From positions 3,804,782 through 3,836,929 of the forward strand of contig NZ_LT985747.1 in assembly GCF_900289175.1 (NCBI RefSeq): a stretch of DNA of 32,148 nt. Direction: 5' to 3'. Source of the stretch: Paenibacillus faecalis (GTDB lineage: Bacteria; Bacillota; Bacilli; Paenibacillales; Paenibacillaceae). The notes below the pieces were generated by a model, which did not search any database, was not told where the DNA came from, and saw nothing but the letters and a program-made list of their open reading frames with translations. Of this stretch, positions 27,434 through 32,148 are shown one piece after another (the stretch's first letter is position 1; each line of letters starts with the position of its first letter). The position numbers and the translations under genes were made by a program.

Positions 27434-28528
27434 TTAATCTTGATTCTCATAAACCAATGCCTGCTTATGGTTATGCCGCTCGATTCCAAGCTCAATCATC
27501 CGATCAAGCAGCTCTCGGTATGATACGCCAGTCTCCCTCCAAAGCAGGGGATACATGCTGTACGGAGTAAAGCCAGGCATCGTATTCACTTCATTAATAA
27601 GAATAGCATGATCAGAGCGTCTAATAAAGAAATCGGCACGCGTGATACCGCTGCCTCCAATCGCTTTGAATGCCGTAATGGCAAGCTCTCGAAGCTGGTA
27701 AGCTGTATCCGGCTCCACCGGAGCAGGAATGAGCATCTCGGATTTCCCGTCTGTATATTTTGCGGAATAGTCATAGTATTCACCAGAAGAGATAATTTCA
27801 CCCGGTACCGACGCCATCGGCTCATCATTACCAAGCACACTAACCTCTACCTCTCGAGCATCCACGAATTCTTCCACAATAATTTTATGATCAAAACGCA
27901 ATGCTTTATCAATCGCGTCTCTAAGCTCCTTAGCATCCCTGGCCTTTGAAATACCTACGCTCGAACCCAAATTAGCCGGTTTTACAAAGCAAGGATAGCC
28001 CAGGTCATCCTCCATATGCTGCATTAGCTCATAACTGTTTCGCTCCCACTCAGAACGGCTGAAGTAACAATATTTGCACTGCGGCAGCCCTGCTTGAGAA
28101 AACAGCTTTTTCATAATGCCTTTATCCATTCCCGCTGCTGAAGCAAGTACGCCAGCTCCGACATAAGGAATATCAGCCATCTCGAACAGTCCCTGAATCG
28201 TACCGTCCTCGCCAAAGGTGCCATGCAGAAGCGGGAACATAATATCTACCACTGCTTCCTCACTGCCATACAGTCTGCTAAAGACTGCATTAAGCGCCGT
28301 TTGTGTCCCCTCTCCATTCTCTAGCTTCAGCTCGGAAAGGTCAGTAAACGGTACAGCAAGCTTGCCTCCGATCCTCCACATTCCCTGCTTCGTGATGTAA
28401 AAAGGGATTATTTCATATTTATCAAAATCAAAAGCGTTCATGACGGCAAAAGCTGTTGATAACGACACCTCATGCTCTCCTGATTTGCCGCCATATACTA
28501 ACCCTACCGTTAATTTATCCTGTCCCAT
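27434..28528 (-). CDS. ddl: D-alanine--D-alanine ligase
   Basis: It joins two D-alanines with ATP for peptidoglycan precursors, in the cytoplasm. It has an ATP-grasp fold with the N-terminal GGKSGEHEVSL loop, LLHGTFGEDGTIQG, VKPANLGSSVGI, and the metal-binding INEVNTMPGFTPYS. The omega-loop sequence EYYDYSAKY has the tyrosine typical of true D-Ala-D-Ala enzymes. Depsipeptide VanA-type ligases lack it, so no vancomycin-resistance ligase is implied. Length 364 is typical. The start has GAGAGG about 6 nt upstream. It lies 47 nt after the amidase gene and probably shares its transcript. Confidence 0.96.
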   Translation of the reverse strand: MGQDKLTVGLVYGGKSGEHEVSLSTAFAVMNAFDFDKYEIIPFYITKQGMWRIGGKLAVPFTDLSELKLENGEGTQTALNAVFSRLYGSEEAVVDIMFPLLHGTFGEDGTIQGLFEMADIPYVGAGVLASAAGMDKGIMKKLFSQAGLPQCKYCYFSRSEWERNSYELMQHMEDDLGYPCFVKPANLGSSVGISKARDAKELRDAIDKALRFDHKIIVEEFVDAREVEVSVLGNDEPMASVPGEIISSGEYYDYSAKYTDGKSEMLIPAPVEPDTAYQLRELAITAFKAIGGSGITRADFFIRRSDHAILINEVNTMPGFTPYSMYPLLWRETGVSYRELLDRMIELGIERHNHKQALVYENQD

Positions 28529-28575
28529 GTGAAACCTCTCTTTTTATACGAATTGCAGCACACCATGCTGTCATG

Positions 28576-29598
28576 CTAAAAGTAATCGGGAATGTGGTAA
28601 AATCGATATTTCGTATTTTCGTTCCAAGCGTAGGAATCCCGATAATCCCAATAACGATGTTTACTGCTGACGGTATGGGCGTTTACCAGCGGCATGCCAC
28701 CAGCATCAAATGCTGTTACAATTGTGCTGTGCTGGAACGATCCGTCACCATCCCAATCATAAACGATAACATCACCGAGCATGAGCTGCTCCGGCCGCTC
28801 TACCAACTCGGCTCTTAAACCTGAGGTACTCGTGTGCAAGTACCGGGTGAAACTGTTGGAAACCGCCCAACTGTAGCTCCACCATTCCCGGTTGTTCACA
28901 TATCCTTTGTACCACCATCCCGTTTCTCTTTTACCAGTATAGTGGATTGGGGCTTTGCCTGCAAAGAGACACTGGGAGATATAATTCGTGCAGTTCACTT
29001 CAAATGTCGCAAACTCCGGGTTGCCCGAATCCCACCATTTATCCGCATATTGGACTGCGGCCTCCCTTTCATATCGGCCTGCACGTGAGTGGGTTCCTGC
29101 TGCATACACGCCATGATTGATCAGCGGGACGGAAGGGGCAGAACCATGCGATTCATCCTGTTCGTTAAATTCCCCTTCAGGTTCATTCCACGGATGACAC
29201 TCATCTTCCAGACGTTCGACATCAACAATAAGCCAGGCATCCCCGTCACGAGCCACCGTCAGTCTTTCCTTGCTGATGGAATCTTCCCGGTGGGTCAAAC
29301 CTCCTTTTTCATAAAAAAACACCGTATGCAATCGAACATCAACCACAGCTTCATCTTCTGTCTCCCGAAGGATACGCTGCAGCTTCGCTCTTGTCTCGCT
29401 CTTCTGCGGAGTCACTTTACGCTCGGTGTACCAGGCCTGAATACGAAATTGTCTTTCTCCACGCTCCATCAGATAATCCAGATCTGTTACAATTTGCTCT
29501 CTCACGCCTGATCCGTAATCCACCCGGCTCTGATTATATTGATCCACATACATATACAAAACTTGTTTCCAAGGCTGCTGTGCTTTTTTCGTCTTCAC
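28576..29598 (-). CDS. Amidase_6-domain protein
   Basis: The last 180 residues form the putative amidase domain common in Bacillales (Amidase_6). They include NCTNYISQCLFAGKAP with the candidate nucleophile Cys, the WWY/WS aromatic cluster, LGDVIVYDWDGDGSFQHSTI with the candidate His, and the VNAHT end motif. The N-terminal 150 residues form a separate mixed alpha/beta domain. No signal peptide is seen, odd for a presumed wall enzyme. The GTG at 29598 follows GAGGAG at 8-nt spacing and is chosen over a TTG/ATG-like start 69 nt upstream with no site, giving 340 residues. It precedes ddl in the same direction, which suits a role in wall metabolism. Confidence 0.85.
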   Translation of the reverse strand: MKTKKAQQPWKQVLYMYVDQYNQSRVDYGSGVREQIVTDLDYLMERGERQFRIQAWYTERKVTPQKSETRAKLQRILRETEDEAVVDVRLHTVFFYEKGGLTHREDSISKERLTVARDGDAWLIVDVERLEDECHPWNEPEGEFNEQDESHGSAPSVPLINHGVYAAGTHSRAGRYEREAAVQYADKWWDSGNPEFATFEVNCTNYISQCLFAGKAPIHYTGKRETGWWYKGYVNNREWWSYSWAVSNSFTRYLHTSTSGLRAELVERPEQLMLGDVIVYDWDGDGSFQHSTIVTAFDAGGMPLVNAHTVSSKHRYWDYRDSYAWNENTKYRFYHIPDYF

Positions 29599-29690
29599 CC
29601 CGCACACTCCTCTCGATATTGTTCGATAAGTTATGTTTTGAAAATATAAGGAATTATTTCTAACCACTATATGAGGAAGGCAGACCAGCT

Positions 29691-29795
29691 ATGAATGGCG
29701 CTATACAGCTTAATTTCTACGAATCTCCTTCTTTCGTCCCGTCGAGTACCTGGCTTCACGGTAAACAGCGGGATAAAGACTGGATTTTGGGCTAA
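29691..29795 (+). CDS. Candidate 34-residue small protein
   Basis: An ATG after GAGGAAGG (10-nt gap) opens a 34-codon frame beginning MNGAIQLNFYESPSFVPSST and ending in a Trp/Lys/Asp-rich tail. It lies alone in the 337-nt gap between the divergent amidase and aconitase genes. No clear promoter was found, and I recognise no family. The ribosome site makes it worth listing. Confidence 0.35.
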   Translation: MNGAIQLNFYESPSFVPSSTWLHGKQRDKDWILG

Positions 29796-29824
29796 ATTCA
29801 AACTCTTTTTTCCGGAAAAAATGC

Positions 29825-29853
29825 TTTACGTCAGGACTTGCAAACGTTATACT
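29825..29853 (+). promoter_or_regulatory. Promoter of the aconitase gene
   Basis: TTTACG (29825-29830), a 17-nt spacer and TATACT (29848-29853) lie about 80 nt before the start codon. Overlapping inverted repeats follow directly downstream. Confidence 0.55.
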
Positions 29854-29861
29854 TAAAGTAA

Positions 29862-29896
29862 GTGAAATTTTGAAATTGTGTTTCACCTGATGAAAC
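29862..29896. promoter_or_regulatory. Overlapping inverted repeats downstream of the aconitase promoter
   Basis: GTGAAA (29862-29867) pairs with TTTCAC (29881-29886), and the same right arm also pairs as GTTTCA (29880-29885) with TGAAAC (29891-29896). They cover the expected transcription start and early leader. This may be an operator, since citB-type genes in Bacillus are repressed by CcpC and others, or a pair of alternative RNA hairpins. Confidence 0.4.
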
Positions 29897-29935
29897 TACC
29901 ATGAAAAGACCTATATAACACAAGGAGGTATATGT

Positions 29936-32148
29936 ATGTCAGTTAAGGACCAATTCTCTATCTCCCGTTCGCTTGAGGTTGGCGGCAAAAATTACCGTTA
30001 CTTCAGCCTACAGGCTTTGGAAGAGCAAGGACATGGCAATATATCAAAGCTTCCTTTCTCCATCCGGGTATTGCTTGAAGCGGCTGTCCGCCAATTTGAT
30101 GGACGTGCAATTACAGAAGATCATGTAAAGCAACTTGCTAAATGGAATGAAGGGCTTGGCAACAATAAAGAAATTCCATTCATTCCTGCCCGTATCGTCC
30201 TCCAGGACTTTACTGGAGTTCCGGTTGTAGTAGACCTTGCAGCTATGCGTGATACGGTTAAGAAAGCAGGCGGCGATCCGAAGAGAATCAACCCGCTCGT
30301 ACCCGTCGATCTCGTTATCGACCACTCCGTAATGGTAGATGCTTTCGGTACCGAACAGGCTCTCGAATATAACATGAAGGTAGAATTCGAGCGCAACGAA
30401 GAGCGCTACCGCTTCCTTCGCTGGGCCCAAACCGCATTTGATAATTTCCGCGCTGTGCCTCCGGGAACAGGTATCGTTCACCAGGTTAACCTGGAGTACC
30501 TGGCCTCGGTAGCAGCTACGAAGACCGTTGATGGCGAAACTCTCGTCTTCCCGGATTCCCTCGTAGGTACTGACTCCCATACGACGATGATCAACGGCCT
30601 CGGTGTTGTGGGATGGGGTGTCGGCGGCATTGAGGCGGAAGCCGGCATGCTGGGACAGCCTCTTTATTTCGTAACGCCGGATGTTATCGGCTTCAAGCTG
30701 ACCGGCAGTCTGGCGGAAGGCGCTACGGCGACAGACCTGGCCTTGACCGTAACTCAAATGCTCCGCCAAAAAGGCGTTGTCGGCAAGTTCGTTGAATTCT
30801 ATGGCCCGGGTCTGGCCAATATCAGTCTGGCTGACCGTGCGACCGTAGCAAACATGGCTCCAGAATACGGCGCTACCATCGGCTTCTTCCCGGTTGATGC
30901 TGAAACGCTCGCATATCTCCGGAGTACAGGCCGTACAGACGAACAAGTTGAACTCGTAGAAGCATACTATAAAGCACAGAACATGTTCCGCACAGCAGAT
31001 ACTGTTGATCCGGAATTTACAGATGTGATCGAGCTGGATCTGGCTTCGGTTGTACCGAGCTTGGCAGGACCTAAACGTCCACAAGACCGCATCGAGCTCA
31101 CGAACATGAAAGAAAACTTCAATGATATTATTCGTACTCCAATCGATAAAGGCGGATACGGCCTGAGCGATGAGAAGATCGAACAGAAAGTAACAATTAA
31201 CCATAAAGATGGAACAACGAGTGAAATGGGAACTGGTGCCGTTGTTATTGCAGCGATTACGAGCTGTACGAACACATCCAACCCGAGTGTTATGCTTGGT
31301 GCTGGCCTTCTCGCTAAAAAAGCAGTTGAACGCGGCTTGAAAAAACCGGGCTACGTGAAAAGCAGCTTGACCCCAGGCTCTCTTGTTGTTACAGATTACT
31401 TGGAAAAAGCAGGGCTTCTGCATTATCTGGAGGCGCTCGGTTTCTATGTTGCCGGCTACGGCTGCGCAACTTGTATCGGTAACTCCGGTCCTCTTCCTGA
31501 CGAAGTAAGCCAGGCGATCACGGACAATGATATGACGGTCGCGGCTGTTCTTTCCGGTAACCGTAACTTTGAAGGCCGCGTTCACGCTCAGGTTAAAGCT
31601 AACTATCTCGCTTCGCCACCGCTTGTCGTAGCTTATGCACTGGCCGGCACGGTAAATATCGATCTGCAGAACGATCCGATCGGCTATGATCCGAATAACG
31701 AACCGGTTTACTTGAAAGATATTTGGCCTACTAGCGCGGAAATCCGTGAGGCAATCGGTCATTCCCTTACGGCGGATGCTTTCCGTAAAAAATATGAAAA
31801 TATCTTTACCGCCAACAAGCGCTGGAATGAGATTTCTGTACCAGAGGGCGAGCTGTATGAGTGGGATGCCAAGTCAACCTACATTCAGAATCCTCCGTTC
31901 TTTGAGAATCTTGGCAGCGAGCTGAACAATATTCAGGAAGTCCGCAATGCGCGTGTTCTTGCCTTGCTGGGTGATTCTGTCACAACAGATCACATTTCTC
32001 CGGCGGGTAACATTGCAACGAACAGCCCGGCGGGTGTTTACCTGAGCGAGCGGGGTGTTGCACGGAAAGACTTCAACTCTTACGGCTCCCGCCGTGGGAA
32101 TCATGAGGGCATGATGCGCGGGACTTTCGCAAACATCCGAAACCGCAA
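29936..32148 (+). CDS. acnA: Aconitate hydratase, N-terminal 737 residues (runs off the window)
   Basis: It interconverts citrate and isocitrate through a 4Fe-4S cluster in the TCA cycle and feeds the glyoxylate shunt; in Bacillus the apo-form also binds RNA. The reading frame from ATG 29936 is open to the window end. Three cluster cysteines are present: C444 in [11 protein letters not shown], and C510 and C513 in [13 protein letters not shown]. Other landmarks are [20 protein letters not shown] and [15 protein letters not shown], and the frame stops in the [16 protein letters not shown] block. About 165 C-terminal residues are missing compared with the usual 900. AAGGAGGT at 29922-29929 gives 6-nt spacing to this ATG; an ATG 4 nt earlier is out of frame and too close. 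A long open frame on the opposite strand is a shadow. Confidence 0.97.
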   Translation, partial: MSVKDQFSISRSLEVGGKNYRYFSLQALEEQGHGNISKLPFSIRVLLEAAVRQFDGRAITEDHVKQLAKWNEGLGNNKEIPFIPARIVLQDFTGVPVVVDLAAMRDTVKKAGGDPKRINPLVPVDLVIDHSVMVDAFGTEQALEYNMKVEFERNEERYRFLRWAQTAFDNFRAVPPGTGIVHQVNLEYLASVAATKTVDGETLVFPDSLVGTDSHTTMINGLGVVGWGVGGIEAEAGMLGQPLYFVTPDVIGFKLTGSLAEGATATDLALTVTQMLRQKGVVGKFVEFYGPGLANISLADRATVANMAPEYGATIGFFPVDAETLAYLRSTGRTDEQVELVEAYYKAQNMFRTADTVDPEFTDVIELDLASVVPSLAGPKRPQDRIELTNMKENFNDIIRTPIDKGGYGLSDEKIEQKVTINHKDGTTSEMGTGAVVIAAITSCTNTSNPSVMLGAGLLAKKAVERGLKKPGYVKSSLTPGSLVVTDYLEKAGLLHYLEALGFYVAGYGCATCIGNSGPLPDEVSQAITDNDMTVAAVLSGNRNFEGRVHAQVKANYLASPPLVVAYALAGTVNIDLQNDPIGYDPNNEPVYLKDIWPTSAEIREAIGHSLTADAFRKKYENIFTANKRWNEISVPEGELYEWDAKSTYIQNPPFFENLGSELNNIQEVRNARVLALLGDSVTTDHISPAGNIATNSPAGVYLSERGVARKDFNSYGSRRGNHEGMMRGTFANIRNR

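Noticed and set aside
27434..28528. Ddl as a VanA-type D-Ala-D-Lac ligase
   Set aside because: The omega loop has the EYYDYSAKY tyrosine typical of D-Ala-D-Ala enzymes, and no vanH or vanX is nearby.
30044..31762. 572-codon open frame on the minus strand
   Set aside because: It is exactly antisense to the aconitase gene, whose plus-strand frame shows all cluster cysteines and family motifs. The minus frame has no ribosome site and low-quality composition.

Overview
The window looks like chromosomal DNA of a low-to-moderate GC Gram-positive of the order Bacillales, most like Paenibacillus or a close relative. That is an inference from gene content and style: a Bacillus-type rrn leader, a YjlC-Ndh pair, a LytR-CpsA-Psr wall-polymer ligase, UvsE, secreted enzymes carrying copper-amine-oxidase-like stalk domains, and strong GGAGG ribosome sites with frequent GTG/TTG starts. 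No phage, transposase, integrase, CRISPR array or tRNA was found.

Layout, left to right. (1) 1-1650: the 5' part of a 16S rRNA gene on the minus strand, with leader and two tandem promoters. (2) 1650-2530: a gene-poor stretch with frame-broken coding relics. (3) 2554-5851, plus strand: a glyoxylate-shunt operon. It has a 76-residue DnaJ-like zinc-finger mini-protein, malate synthase and isocitrate lyase, behind a promoter covered by two tandem CTGT-N6-ACAG palindromes. (4) 5852-6130: another decayed stretch. (5) 6207-9739, minus strand: a purine module, with a guanine riboswitch controlling an NCS2 permease, and guaA under its own promoter. (6) 9759-14357, minus strand: a translationally coupled MoxR ATPase, DUF58 and membrane transglutaminase operon. 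(7) 14562-16583, minus strand: a DUF1641 (YjlC-like) and type II NADH dehydrogenase pair with a possible Rex site. (8) 16644-18571, minus strand: polysaccharide deacetylase, then a Bcp peroxiredoxin. (9) 18620-21259, plus strand: LCP wall-polymer transferase and hemL. (10) 21276-25798, minus strand: an SLC13-type permease overlapped by an SGNH hydrolase, two small unknown genes and an inositol-monophosphatase-family enzyme. (11) 26025-29598, minus strand: uvsE with a small DUF2584-like gene, ddl, and an Amidase_6 protein. (12) 29691 to the end, plus strand: a candidate tiny ORF, then aconitase, which runs off the right edge.

Central carbon metabolism sits at both ends (aceB/aceA and aconitase). 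Purine synthesis and uptake, respiration (Ndh), wall and surface functions (deacetylase, LCP, Ddl, amidase, transglutaminase) and DNA repair fill the middle. The best candidates for new biology are the zinc-finger mini-protein that leads the glyoxylate operon and the double palindrome over that operon's promoter. Most of the rest is well-known housekeeping content.
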